NCBI RefSeq assembly: GCF_031127805.1
Contig: NZ_JARXHW010000019.1
Location: 1-64,000, forward strand
Source of the DNA: Thalassobacterium maritimum
GTDB taxonomy: Bacteria; Verrucomicrobiota; Verrucomicrobiia; Opitutales; Coraliomargaritaceae
Length of the DNA: 64,000 nt
Reading direction: 5' to 3'
Below the pieces are notes generated by a model. It saw nothing but the letters and a program-made list of their open reading frames with translations. It searched no databases and was not told where the DNA came from. A program made the translations under genes and the position numbers. Shown piece after piece: positions 26,891-35,363 of the stretch (its first letter is position 1; every line of letters begins with the position of its first letter).

Positions 26891-27951
26891 GCAACAACGA
26901 CTCCCCCACACTACCCGGCATTCTTTACGTAGATGACGAAACACAAGCCCTCAAATACTTCGCGATGGCTTTTAAAAAAGATTACCGCGTCTTCACTGCC
27001 GACAACGGCCAGTCGGGCCTCGATATTCTCGAAGAGCACCATGCGGACATCTCGATCATCGTTTCTGATCAACGTATGCCTGAGATGGCAGGCGTCGATT
27101 TCTTATCGAAGGTGCGTGCTCGCCATCCCCGCAAAGTGCGTATTCTCACCACTGCCTACTCCGACCTAGAGAGTGCGATCCGCTCAGTCAACGACGGCAA
27201 GATCTACCAATATGTAACCAAGCCCTGGGACTTGCAGGACTTCAAAATGGTGCTCAAGCGCGCCTTTGATTACTACAGTATATTATCAGAGCGCGATCAA
27301 TTGATGAGCTTAAAGATGAGCACCTTGCAGCGCATCATTCTTGCTGACCGCTTAAAGACGCTGACTGGCGTCGCTCATGCGGATTGTATTCAAGAATCGG
27401 CCATTTTTGCAGATACATTAGTCGCAATTGTAGAGGCCCTGCCTCGCAGCTTCGACGTAAATCCGGCATCTGGAGGCGCCGCAATGCTCCAGCACGGTCT
27501 CGCCACTTTCATGAAACAGGAGCGATGCGCGAACGCCGTGATCCTAAAAGACTGGCAAGCCTCCGATTTTGACCTACAAACTCGCATTGCAGCCTTAAGT
27601 TCCACGGCAAGTTCCTCCGATACGGATACCACACTGCAACTATCCATTGAAGAAACTAACGAAAGCCTCAAGATACGCGTTCAACTGGGAACTCTCACCG
27701 CACAAGAACTATTAAACACTTGCTTAGGCATACTTTGCGAAGCAAAGCCGTCCCCACTGGCACTCAGCTTTTTTCAATTAGTCGCTGCGGCACATCGTGC
27801 AGGCAAATCAGTCCAACTATGCACAGAGATTAACGACGAATCTAACGAGTTATTGTCGATTGCAGCTACGACCCAAGCCGAGGCAGAACATTTAGAAGAA
27901 ATACTTGCCAAACTCTATGATCGTTGGGATACTGAGACATTGGGATTTTAA
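26887..27951 (+). CDS. PhcQ/PhcR-like response regulator
   Basis: 354 residues. The receiver (10-120) has D16/D17 and phospho-acceptor D61 in SDQRMPEM, T88/T89 and K112. The segment ILTTAYSDLESAIRSVNDGKIYQYVTKPWD (86-115) is characteristic of the receiver subfamily that includes Ralstonia PhcQ and PhcR. The C-terminal 230 residues show no helix-turn-helix and no clear H box or ATP-binding motifs. They may be a degenerate kinase-like or dimerisation domain. Its ATG lies inside the last codons of the sensor kinase gene, which makes this the likely cognate regulator. A stem-loop follows its stop. Confidence 0.85.
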   Translation: MSNNDSPTLPGILYVDDETQALKYFAMAFKKDYRVFTADNGQSGLDILEEHHADISIIVSDQRMPEMAGVDFLSKVRARHPRKVRILTTAYSDLESAIRSVNDGKIYQYVTKPWDLQDFKMVLKRAFDYYSILSERDQLMSLKMSTLQRIILADRLKTLTGVAHADCIQESAIFADTLVAIVEALPRSFDVNPASGGAAMLQHGLATFMKQERCANAVILKDWQASDFDLQTRIAALSSTASSSDTDTTLQLSIEETNESLKIRVQLGTLTAQELLNTCLGILCEAKPSPLALSFFQLVAAAHRAGKSVQLCTEINDESNELLSIAATTQAEAEHLEEILAKLYDRWDTETLGF

Positions 27952-27958
27952 CCTCCCT

Positions 27959-27990
27959 GCCGCGTCCCACTCAGAGACGCGGCAATTTTC
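27959..27990 (+). terminator. Stem-loop between first and second receiver genes
   Basis: An 8-bp GC-rich stem GCCGCGTC / GACGCGGC with a nine-base loop, followed by AATTTTC, sits 8 bases past the first receiver gene. The T-tract is weak. It could act as a partial terminator or mRNA-stabilising element that lowers expression of the last two receivers relative to the first. Confidence 0.5.
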
Positions 27991-28031
27991 ACGTTTCTTT
28001 CACGTATCCAATCAGCTCTAATTCCGCGATC

Positions 28032-29216
28032 ATGGTAGATTTTTTAGCACAGCGCCCAGGCGTGCTCTTCGTCGACGACGAGGAGAATGCACTCAAGGTA
28101 TTTCGGAGAGCCTTCGAACGTGACTTTGAGGTATATACCGCACTCTCCGCCGACCAAGGACTCGCTGTACTCGACAAAAAAGCGCAAAAGATCAGTGTGG
28201 TCATCACCGATCAACGCATGCCCCAACGTAGCGGCATTGCCATGCTCTCAGAAGTGCGCCGCCGCTACCCAGAGAAGGTGCGTTTGCTCACGACTGCCTA
28301 CACCCAGGTAGACACCCTTGTCGACGCCATTAACGAGGGCGCGGTCTACAGCTTTATCTCCAAGCCTTGGGACTTAAACAATCTTCGTAAAGAGATCCTA
28401 TCGGCCATCGAGTCCTATTCCACAGCTAACGAGCAACGCAATCTGTTAGCTGGGCGTATCGATGAACTCAAGCAAGCGGTACTCGACGAAAAGATCATGG
28501 AGATTGGCAATGTGGCGGTCAACCTGAGCCACTATGTCGATAACGCTCTTTGCCCGATCGAATTGCTCATTTCAAAAATCGAAGAAGATTTGGGCGGCCA
28601 CTCAAATGCATTGGCCAAAACTGAGGATCGCTCGACCTACCTGGACTTCCTAAAGCGCATACGCATCCACATTCGCTCGACCAGCAGCCAAATTTCGCGC
28701 CTGCACCAAGCCAATACGCGCCTCAACCCCGCGAGTTTCACGCACATTGACCTCAACACGATTTACGACCAAGCGATCGAGGCCAATCAGGTATTAATGA
28801 ATGGTAAAGACATTCGTATCGAGCGCCTACAGGGCTCCGAGCAATGCCAGATTTGGGGCGATCAAGAACGACTGTCAGACTTATTTAATTTCTTAATCGC
28901 CGAAGAGGTGGTCTCGTTGCCCGAATCCTCTTCCGCAAAGATCGGCATCTCTCACATGCCCGAGCAACAATCCGTCCAAATCACTCTTGAAGACCGCGGC
29001 CCCGTGCCGGAGGACGTATCTCCCTCGCACCTACTCTATCCTTTCAACGTGCGAAGTGGAGATCCGCGCCAAATGGGCGTATTCCTAATTTGCGCCTATT
29101 TCATCGTACGCAGCCACGGTGGCAGCATGCAAACCACTCTACGTGAAGGCGGCGGGGTACGATTCATATTCGATCTCCCCATCAATGCTCCATCTGCAAC
29201 GAGAATCGAAAGCTGA
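28032..29216 (+). CDS. Response regulator with degenerate kinase-like C-terminal domain
   Basis: 394 residues. The receiver (8-120) has D15/D16, D60 in TDQRMPQR, and K111 in FISKPWD, with the same LLTTAYTQVDTLVDAINEGAVYSFISKPWD style as the preceding gene. Residues 150-390 look like a histidine-kinase core: a helical NVAVNLSHYVDNALCPIELL segment with a His, and a HATPase-like region ending MGVFLICAYFIVRSHGGSM. The N box is not recognisable (FNFLIAEEVV), so ATP binding is doubtful. This matches the receiver-plus-kinase design of PhcR/PhcQ. It is 80 bp after the first receiver gene. Confidence 0.8.
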   Translation: MVDFLAQRPGVLFVDDEENALKVFRRAFERDFEVYTALSADQGLAVLDKKAQKISVVITDQRMPQRSGIAMLSEVRRRYPEKVRLLTTAYTQVDTLVDAINEGAVYSFISKPWDLNNLRKEILSAIESYSTANEQRNLLAGRIDELKQAVLDEKIMEIGNVAVNLSHYVDNALCPIELLISKIEEDLGGHSNALAKTEDRSTYLDFLKRIRIHIRSTSSQISRLHQANTRLNPASFTHIDLNTIYDQAIEANQVLMNGKDIRIERLQGSEQCQIWGDQERLSDLFNFLIAEEVVSLPESSSAKIGISHMPEQQSVQITLEDRGPVPEDVSPSHLLYPFNVRSGDPRQMGVFLICAYFIVRSHGGSMQTTLREGGGVRFIFDLPINAPSATRIES

Positions 29217-29313
29217 AATAGAATTGCAGATTGACTATTTAACGACCGAATACAGGATAATAATCCTTTCACTACCGTTTTCACGCTACCTAATTTCTAC
29301 CAAGCATTAGTTC

Positions 29314-30408
29314 ATGTTATTAAAAAATGTTCTTGTCGTCGACGACGAACCACTGATGCGGGAGGCTCTAGACTTAAGCCTCCGGAGTGAATTCAAGGTA
29401 GTCAAGGCAAGCTCTGGAGCCGAAGCGCTCGAATTGAGCGAACTTCACGACTTTCCAGTGGTAGTCTTAGACCTACGCATGGAGGGCCTCGACGGGATTG
29501 CCACGCTAAAGAAGCTGCGCCAGAAGAATGCGCATCAGAAGATCATTATATTAACTGCGCACCAATCAATGGATTCCGCGATCAAAGCGATCAATCTAGG
29601 GGCGCACGGCTACATGACAAAGCCTTGTGATTTTAATGAGCTAAAATCTTTACTCTCTAAGGCGCATGATCGCTATTACGAAGAGCAAATGCGTACGGAA
29701 GAGTTGAGAACACGTCTGATGGAAATGCACGACGACCTGTTCTCCCTACTCTGCCATGAGTTCAACACGCCACTCAATGGAATCATTGGCTTTTCTTCGA
29801 TTTTAAGAGAAGAGCTTGAAGACGAAGAAAATAAACGGATGGCCAGTTTCATCGAAGATTCTGCCGAAAACCTCCACAGTGTCTTCGTTGAAATCCTTGA
29901 TCACGTGCAAAGCAAGCTCCCTGCGCAACCCGAGCCCAAAAGCTCCTTTGCAATGGGGGATCTGACTAATTACCTCGAATCTAAACGCGAAGATTGGAAG
30001 CGTGAATTCGAACTGGTGGGAAAAGCATGGCTAGAGGAACTGCTTGTGCGCGGCTCCTTTCATTCGATGACAGCGATCATCTCCAAATTGATTTTAGCAA
30101 GCTGTCCTGTAACGGCTCCGCTACAGATCAGCGCCCAAAGCTGCGATAAACAGATTGTATTCAACTTCACGAATCTCGACTTAGAGTCGCGTTTTGGTTT
30201 CCTAGACGATCCCAACACGGTTTTTTCGCCCTACAGCACCTCAAAGTTCGCACGTCGCAGTTTTGATTCTGGAGTCGGCCTGCACTTGGCGACCTCCAAA
30301 AACCTCGCAGAAACTGCGGGCATGGAACTTTTGGCCAAGAAAAACGAAAGTGGCTTGATCGATATCGATCTCAAGGTCGATATCGCGAGTGAGGCAGCGC
30401 AAGATTAA
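29314..30408 (+). CDS. Response regulator with HisKA-like output
   Basis: 364 residues. Receiver 4-120 with D10/D11, phospho-acceptor D53 in VLDLRMEG, T81 and K103. A HisKA-like segment follows, with H148 in LLCHEFNTPLNGIIGFSSIL, a good match to an H box, and then a C-terminal domain (about 210-355) with little left of HATPase motifs beyond SFDSGVGLHLATSKNLAETAGM. It could receive or relay phosphate via H148. It ends the signalling run and is convergent with the VF530 gene. No DNA-binding domain is present in any of the three receivers. Confidence 0.8.
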   Translation: MLLKNVLVVDDEPLMREALDLSLRSEFKVVKASSGAEALELSELHDFPVVVLDLRMEGLDGIATLKKLRQKNAHQKIIILTAHQSMDSAIKAINLGAHGYMTKPCDFNELKSLLSKAHDRYYEEQMRTEELRTRLMEMHDDLFSLLCHEFNTPLNGIIGFSSILREELEDEENKRMASFIEDSAENLHSVFVEILDHVQSKLPAQPEPKSSFAMGDLTNYLESKREDWKREFELVGKAWLEELLVRGSFHSMTAIISKLILASCPVTAPLQISAQSCDKQIVFNFTNLDLESRFGFLDDPNTVFSPYSTSKFARRSFDSGVGLHLATSKNLAETAGMELLAKKNESGLIDIDLKVDIASEAAQD

Positions 30409-30453
30409 GGACGACCTCATTAAGGCCTAGGCGCTGAACCTTGAGAGATGAGC

Positions 30454-30711
30454 TTACGATTCTTCTACAGCCTCCGCCTCCTCGTCGCCGTAAGTCTCCA
30501 GGGTATAAATAAAGAGGTCTTCGACTTTTTTGCGGGCCCAAGGCGTTTTGCGTAAAAACTTGAGACTCGATTTGATCGAGGGGTCAAACATGAAGCAGCG
30601 CACTTCCAAGCGCTCCGCAAGGCCCTCCCATCCGTAGAATTCCTGTAGGCTGACGAGAATCTTCTCGAGCGTTAATCCGTGCAGCGGGTTGTTGATTTGT
30701 TCTTTGGCCAT
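30454..30711 (-). CDS. VF530-family (DUF2132) small protein
   Basis: 85 residues matching the VF530 family very well: NNPLHGLTLEKIL near the N terminus, YGWEGLAERLEVRCF and DPSIKSSLKFLRKTPWARKKVE. Members are small DNA-binding-like proteins of unknown function, structurally known from Vibrio fischeri. The acidic tail (DEEAEAVEES) is extra. It follows meaB by 21 bp on the same strand and may ride on the methylmalonyl-CoA operon transcript. Confidence 0.88.
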   Translation of the reverse strand: MAKEQINNPLHGLTLEKILVSLQEFYGWEGLAERLEVRCFMFDPSIKSSLKFLRKTPWARKKVEDLFIYTLETYGDEEAEAVEES

Positions 30712-30732
30712 TAAATTGTAGAAAGAGACGAG

Positions 30733-31701
30733 CTACTCGCCGAGCAATTCATCTAAAGCAACAGAGACCGGCATTTGGCCGCCGCGCACTGCAGAGGCCA
30801 TGCGTTGAATCTGCTCCCCATGAGCGGCGCGATAACGTTCCATCACAATCGATTGCAACAAGGAATCGAACCAGTCGACATTTTGCTCGCTGCGGCGGGC
30901 CTCAAAGACCCCACTCTCACAGAGTTGATCGCGAAAGCCCTCGATCAATTCCCAAACCCTTTCGATGCCCTCTGAGTTGAGCGCAGAACAGGTCAATGCC
31001 TTCGGCTTCCAGCCCGGAGTGAAGGGATGCAGGAAGTGTAGGACCTTAGTGTATTCGACTTTAGCAAGTTTGGCGCGCATTTTATTATCGCCGTCAGCTT
31101 TGTTGACCACGATGGCATCTGCGAGCTCAATTACTCCTTTTTTGATCCCCTGCAACTCATCACCCGCACCGGCGATTTGTAACAAGAGGAAGAAATCTGT
31201 CATAGTGCGCACAGCTGTCTCGCTCTGGCCCACACCGACGGTTTCGACTAAAATCACATCGTAACCAGCCGCCTCGCAAAGCAGTAGAGCTTCCCGCGTG
31301 CGCGCCGCCACTCCACCCAGTGAATTACCCGAGGGTGAAGGCCGAATGAAGGCGTTTTCATGTCGAGCAAGATCCTCCATGCGTGTCTTATCACCGAGTA
31401 TACTGCCTCCTGTGCGCGAGCTGCTGGGATCGACCGCGAGCACCGCTACCTTTTTACCACGTCCACAGAGCATCATCCCCAAGGCTTCAATAAAGGTACT
31501 CTTTCCTGCCCCGGGCGTGCCCGTCAAGCCAACACGCAGCGCCCCACCCGTATACGGGAGAATGGCCTGCATCAGTTCACGTGCGGGCGCACGGTGCTTG
31601 GGTGCACGACTTTCCACCAAGGTGATGGCTTGAGCGAGCGAAGCTCGATCGCTGGCACGAATGCCAGCGATGAGCTTCGGAATATCGGGCGGTTTACGCA
31701 T
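30733..31701 (-). CDS. meaB: Methylmalonyl-CoA mutase-associated GTPase MeaB
   Basis: G3E-family P-loop GTPase that gates cobalamin loading and protects methylmalonyl-CoA mutase. Starting at 31701 (MRKPPDIPKL) gives 322 residues, the normal family length, with Walker A GTPGAGKS (61-68), AVDPSSSRTGGSILGDKTRM, VETVGVGQSE and the guanine-specificity NKAD motif. An upstream in-frame ATG at 31890 would add 63 unrelated residues lying inside the CoA-transferase gene and is rejected. The gene is 28 bp past that CoA-transferase and belongs with the mutase genes at 38-42 kb. Confidence 0.94.
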   Translation of the reverse strand: MRKPPDIPKLIAGIRASDRASLAQAITLVESRAPKHRAPARELMQAILPYTGGALRVGLTGTPGAGKSTFIEALGMMLCGRGKKVAVLAVDPSSSRTGGSILGDKTRMEDLARHENAFIRPSPSGNSLGGVAARTREALLLCEAAGYDVILVETVGVGQSETAVRTMTDFFLLLQIAGAGDELQGIKKGVIELADAIVVNKADGDNKMRAKLAKVEYTKVLHFLHPFTPGWKPKALTCSALNSEGIERVWELIEGFRDQLCESGVFEARRSEQNVDWFDSLLQSIVMERYRAAHGEQIQRMASAVRGGQMPVSVALDELLGE

Positions 31702-31729
31702 GATTATATTAGAGAAACTGAAACGTTCT

Positions 31730-33241
31730 TTACTTGCTATACTTCGAGCTCCAGTCCACACCGCGCATGTCTTTTTTCTCCATGAAGGCTTCGTGCATCG
31801 CGAAAGCAGTGCGAAGTGTCTGTGGCGTATGCCCGGCCTTAACATCGTCGAAGTAAGCGTGCAATTGATCGCGATACTCTGGATGGGCACACTTATCTAC
31901 GATTTCACGCGCTCGTTCGGCAGGATCTTTGCCACGCAAGTCCGCAATGCCTTGATCAGTGATCAGCACTTGCACACTGTGCTCACTGTGATCGAGGTGA
32001 GCGACCATCGGCACGATGGTGCTGATGGCGCCTCCCTTGGCAACTGAAGGACAAGTGAAGATGGAGATGTATGCATTACGAGTAAAGTCACCAGAGCCAC
32101 CGATCCCGTTCATCAGGTTATTCCCCATCACGTGAGTGGAGTTAATATTGCCCCAAATGTCGGCTTCGATCGCAGTGTTAATCGAAATCACACCGATACG
32201 GCGCACCACTTCAGGGTGATTCGAAATTTCCTGCGGGCGCAGCACCATGCGTTGCTTAAAGAACTCTAGGTCTTCATACACTTCCTTCAACACTGGTGGC
32301 GATACGGTCAACGAAGTGGCACTACCAAACTTAATATCACCACTACGCATCAAGCCGATCACACTATCCTGAATGACTTCGGAATACATCTCGAAAGGAG
32401 GAATATTCGGATTGGCCCCCAGCGCACCAAGCACCGCATTGGCAATATTACCCACGCCCGACTGAATCGGTAAAAACTCTTTAGGAATACGGCCTGCTTT
32501 CAATTCTTCCGCGAGGAAGGTCGCGACGTTCTCACCGATTTGCTTCGTCACTTCGTCGGTTTCCTTGAAGCCACCGACTTCATCCGGGCGGTTGGTTTTA
32601 ACGATACCCAGGATCTTTGCAGGATCGACTTTCAACACGGGGCTACCACAGCGATCGGAGCAGCTATAGATCGGAACCTCACGACGATGCGGCGGATCCA
32701 ATGGCTCATAAATATCGTGTAAGCCCTCAAGTCCCGCAGGGTGTGCTTCGTTAAGTTCGATCAGAATCTTGTCCGCCACATTACAGAATGTGTTGGAAGC
32801 ACCCACACTGGTGGTGAGCACGATCTCGCCCTCTTCGCTAACAGAGGCGGCTTCGACCACAGCAAACTTAATCTTTCCGAGGAAACCATAGCGCGCGGCT
32901 TGTGGCAGCATCGAAAGGTGCATGTCGTAAAAGCAAGTTTCCCCCTTATTAATCTGTGCCCGCAGGTCTTTGCAGCTTTGATAAGGCGTGCGAAAGAGCA
33001 CTGCATTGGCACGTGCCAACTCACCATCCAGGCTGTCGCCTGTCGACGCTCCAGTCACCACTCCGATCTTAAAATCGCGACCAGCTTCGTGCTCCTTGCT
33101 CGCGCGCGCCGCAATCGCGGTCGGGATGTCTTTAGCGGCACCGGCTGGAGTGAATCCACTGAAACCGATAATGTCGCCGTCGTTAATAAGATCAGCTGCC
33201 TCTGCGGCAGTGATGATAGGATAGGTGCTTACTGTTGGCAT
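31730..33241 (-). CDS. Succinate CoA-transferase (acetyl-CoA hydrolase/transferase family)
   Basis: 503 residues. Family enzymes move CoA between succinate, acetate and propionate through a glutamyl-CoA intermediate. The likely catalytic Glu is E288 in MYSEVIQD, aligning with the TEV motif of AarC-type enzymes. Other marks are FSGFTPAG (near 28-34), GVGNIANAVLG (262-272), GIGGSGDFTRNA and HSVQVLITDQGIADLRG. In propionate-producing bacteria the same family (propionyl-CoA:succinate CoA-transferase) closes the methylmalonyl-CoA cycle, and its position between decarboxylase and MeaB genes supports that role. Specificity cannot be read from sequence. Confidence 0.9.
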   Translation of the reverse strand: MPTVSTYPIITAAEAADLINDGDIIGFSGFTPAGAAKDIPTAIAARASKEHEAGRDFKIGVVTGASTGDSLDGELARANAVLFRTPYQSCKDLRAQINKGETCFYDMHLSMLPQAARYGFLGKIKFAVVEAASVSEEGEIVLTTSVGASNTFCNVADKILIELNEAHPAGLEGLHDIYEPLDPPHRREVPIYSCSDRCGSPVLKVDPAKILGIVKTNRPDEVGGFKETDEVTKQIGENVATFLAEELKAGRIPKEFLPIQSGVGNIANAVLGALGANPNIPPFEMYSEVIQDSVIGLMRSGDIKFGSATSLTVSPPVLKEVYEDLEFFKQRMVLRPQEISNHPEVVRRIGVISINTAIEADIWGNINSTHVMGNNLMNGIGGSGDFTRNAYISIFTCPSVAKGGAISTIVPMVAHLDHSEHSVQVLITDQGIADLRGKDPAERAREIVDKCAHPEYRDQLHAYFDDVKAGHTPQTLRTAFAMHEAFMEKKDMRGVDWSSKYSK

Positions 33242-33292
33242 GACTAATTTACTATTTGAGTGCTAAATAATAGGAATGAAATGAAATGATAA

Positions 33293-34798
33293 TTAATGAG
33301 TGCCGCCAAACATAGTTAGGAAGAATCCAGCGACAAGTGCCGTTCCGATCACCCCAGCAACATTGGGTCCCATAGCGTGCATGAGCAGGAAGTTGCCTGG
33401 ATCTGCCTTCTGGCCTTCAACTTGACTGACACGGGCAGCCATCGGCACGGCGCTCACACCCGCGGAACCAATCAGCGGATTGATCTTATTCTTGGAAAAC
33501 AGATTCATGACTTTAGCCATGACAATACCAGAGGCCGTGGCGACGCCAAACGCAGCCACACCTAGCACTAGGATACCCAGTGTTTCACTGCGCAAAAAGC
33601 GGTCCCCAGTCATAGTAATCCCCACACTGGCTCCAAGGAAAATTGTAATAACATTGATCAATTCGTTTTGAGCGGCCTTGTTGAGGCGCTCAGTCACCTT
33701 ACACTCACGTAAGAAATTACCAAACATAAGCATGCCGATCAAAGGCGCGGCTGGTGGGACTAGCAAGATACAAGCAATGGTCACGATCACACCGAAGACG
33801 AGCTTCTCCAAGCGACTGACCGGACGCAGGCTCTTCATGCGAATCTTACGTTCTTTCTCAGTAGTGAGAGCACGCATGATTGGCGGTTGAATGACCGGCA
33901 CCAATGCCATGTAACTGTATGCTGCCACGGCAATCGGAGCAAGCAACTCAGGCGCCAACGAATTGGCCAAGAAAATAGAAGTCGGCCCATCAGCGCCACC
34001 AATGATACCAATCGCACCCGAGGCCTCGGTCGAGAAACCGAGCAATTGTGCCCCCATAAAGGTACCGAAAACACCGAACTGTGCCGCAGCACCAAGCAGC
34101 AACACGCGTGGATTTGCGATGAGGGGCCCGAAGTCAGTCAAGGCACCGACACCAAGGAAAATGAGTGGAGGGAAGATCTCGAGCAAGATGCCCATCTGAA
34201 TATAGTGAAAGAGTCCACCGGTATGATCACTATGCAGCTCACCGATCGCTTGCCCTTTCACCACATGCTCGCCTGCTTGAACAGAGTTATCAACCACACG
34301 TCCTGAAGCTTCAGCCCACACTAAAGTATCGCTCAAACGAAAGCTCTGTTGATCGAACTTAATTTCAATTGGCTTTTTATCACCCGCGACACTTTCTTGA
34401 GTGCGTAGGATGTAGAGCAAAGTGCCCTCACCAAAGCCTTCGACCACTTCACCGTCGAGGATCGACTGTAAGGTGTCTGGGTCTAAATCGCCCACGGTGG
34501 TGGGCATGACTTTTTCTACCGCATTTAAATAGACGCTCTGCCCTGCTTTAGCAGCGACGTAGACAATCTCCCCGGCATCGGGGCTACGCACAATTGCCGC
34601 GGGCTTATTGATAATGCCTTGAGTCGGCAAGTTCGCCAGAATGGCACCGAAAGCAATCGGCACCAGCAGCAAGGGCTCAAATTTCTTATAAACTGCTAAA
34701 TAGAGCAGTACGCAAACGACCGCCCACATGACGAACATGCGCCAGTCGAGGTAGCCGAAGCCAGTGTTTCCGTAGAGTCGATGAAGGAGATCGATCAT
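33293..34798 (-). CDS. mmdB: Na+-translocating decarboxylase beta subunit with large insertion
   Basis: Membrane subunit that decarboxylates carboxybiotin and pumps Na+ outward. 501 residues, compared with about 375-435 for usual OadB/MmdB proteins. The core is canonical: PPLIFLGVGALTDFGPLIANP (210-230), IGGADGPTSIF with the Na+/H+-site Asp D270, and GAAAQFGVFG. Between the first membrane segment (ends about 59) and GLFHYIQMGI (195) there is an insertion of about 130 residues. Its parts ADAGxIVYVAAKAGQSV-like (near 74-89) and ASGRVVDNSVQAGEHVVKGQAIGEL (164-188) look like halves of a barrel-sandwich (biotinyl/lipoyl-type) fold, without the biotinylated Lys motif. It follows the biotin carrier gene by 130 bp. 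Confidence 0.92.
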   Translation of the reverse strand: MIDLLHRLYGNTGFGYLDWRMFVMWAVVCVLLYLAVYKKFEPLLLVPIAFGAILANLPTQGIINKPAAIVRSPDAGEIVYVAAKAGQSVYLNAVEKVMPTTVGDLDPDTLQSILDGEVVEGFGEGTLLYILRTQESVAGDKKPIEIKFDQQSFRLSDTLVWAEASGRVVDNSVQAGEHVVKGQAIGELHSDHTGGLFHYIQMGILLEIFPPLIFLGVGALTDFGPLIANPRVLLLGAAAQFGVFGTFMGAQLLGFSTEASGAIGIIGGADGPTSIFLANSLAPELLAPIAVAAYSYMALVPVIQPPIMRALTTEKERKIRMKSLRPVSRLEKLVFGVIVTIACILLVPPAAPLIGMLMFGNFLRECKVTERLNKAAQNELINVITIFLGASVGITMTGDRFLRSETLGILVLGVAAFGVATASGIVMAKVMNLFSKNKINPLIGSAGVSAVPMAARVSQVEGQKADPGNFLLMHAMGPNVAGVIGTALVAGFFLTMFGGTH

Positions 34799-34846
34799 TG
34801 TAGTGGGGATGTGTTGAAAAAATTAAAAAGGTTCTAGAAAAATCGA

Positions 34847-34916
34847 AGTGGTGGCCGCGGCCGCCTGGGGAGCTTCAGACTTGATAAAATCAAGCCGGAT
34901 GACTGCAGCCACCACT
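34847..34916 (-). promoter_or_regulatory. Structured intergenic element between mmdC and mmdB
   Basis: A nested inverted repeat: outer 9-bp arms AGTGGTGGC (34847-34855) and GCCACCACT (34908-34916), enclosing a second hairpin CTTGAT-AAA-ATCAAG (34880-34894). On the minus strand, the transcribed direction, the outer stem is followed by CGATTTTTC. It could be a leaky terminator or RNA-processing site that sets the ratio of carrier to membrane subunit. Confidence 0.45.
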
Positions 34917-34928
34917 ACGGAACTGTGT

Positions 34929-35327
34929 TTAGGCGACTTCGACCAGAGCTTGGCCCTCTTCGACGCCGTCACCGGCCTTCGCAAGAATCGCGGTCACCTT
35001 ACCGGCAGCAGGTGCCGCCACGATGGTGTTCATCTTCATCGCCTCCAGTGTAACGAGTTTTTGACCTTCCTCCACCATATCACCAACGGCGACATCGATG
35101 GATACGACGACCGCAGCCAAGGGGCTACCCACGGCACCTCCAGCACCTGCGGCTGCGGGGGCTGCCTTAGGAGCCGCCTTTGGAGCCGCCACGGGTGCGG
35201 CGACACGTGAGCTACCTCCGGAACTGGCTCTGCGAGGTGCTGGCGCAGCAACTGCGCCACCTTCGTCTAGAATTTCAACTTCAACTTCGTAGGTCTTACC
35301 CTCGACTGTTATATTTAAGCGTTTCAT
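34929..35327 (-). CDS. mmdC: Biotin carrier subunit of methylmalonyl-CoA decarboxylase
   Basis: 132 residues. Carries carboxybiotin from the carboxyltransferase subunit to the membrane beta subunit. An N-terminal beta stretch (1-22) is followed by an Ala/Pro-rich flexible linker (about 25-66) and a C-terminal biotinyl domain with the modified lysine K98 in the classic EAMKMN motif. The linker would let the biotin arm swing between partners. It is 36 bp downstream of the gamma subunit gene. A biotin ligase gene is not in the window. Confidence 0.94.
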   Translation of the reverse strand: MKRLNITVEGKTYEVEVEILDEGGAVAAPAPRRASSGGSSRVAAPVAAPKAAPKAAPAAAGAGGAVGSPLAAVVVSIDVAVGDMVEEGQKLVTLEAMKMNTIVAAPAAGKVTAILAKAGDGVEEGQALVEVA

Positions 35328-35363
35328 GATAATATTTCCTATATAATTTAATTTTGTAAGTGT

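Noticed and set aside
31702..31890. N-terminal extension of MeaB from an ATG at 31890
   Set aside because: The added 63 residues have no family similarity and overlap the CoA-transferase coding region; the start at 31701 gives the normal length.
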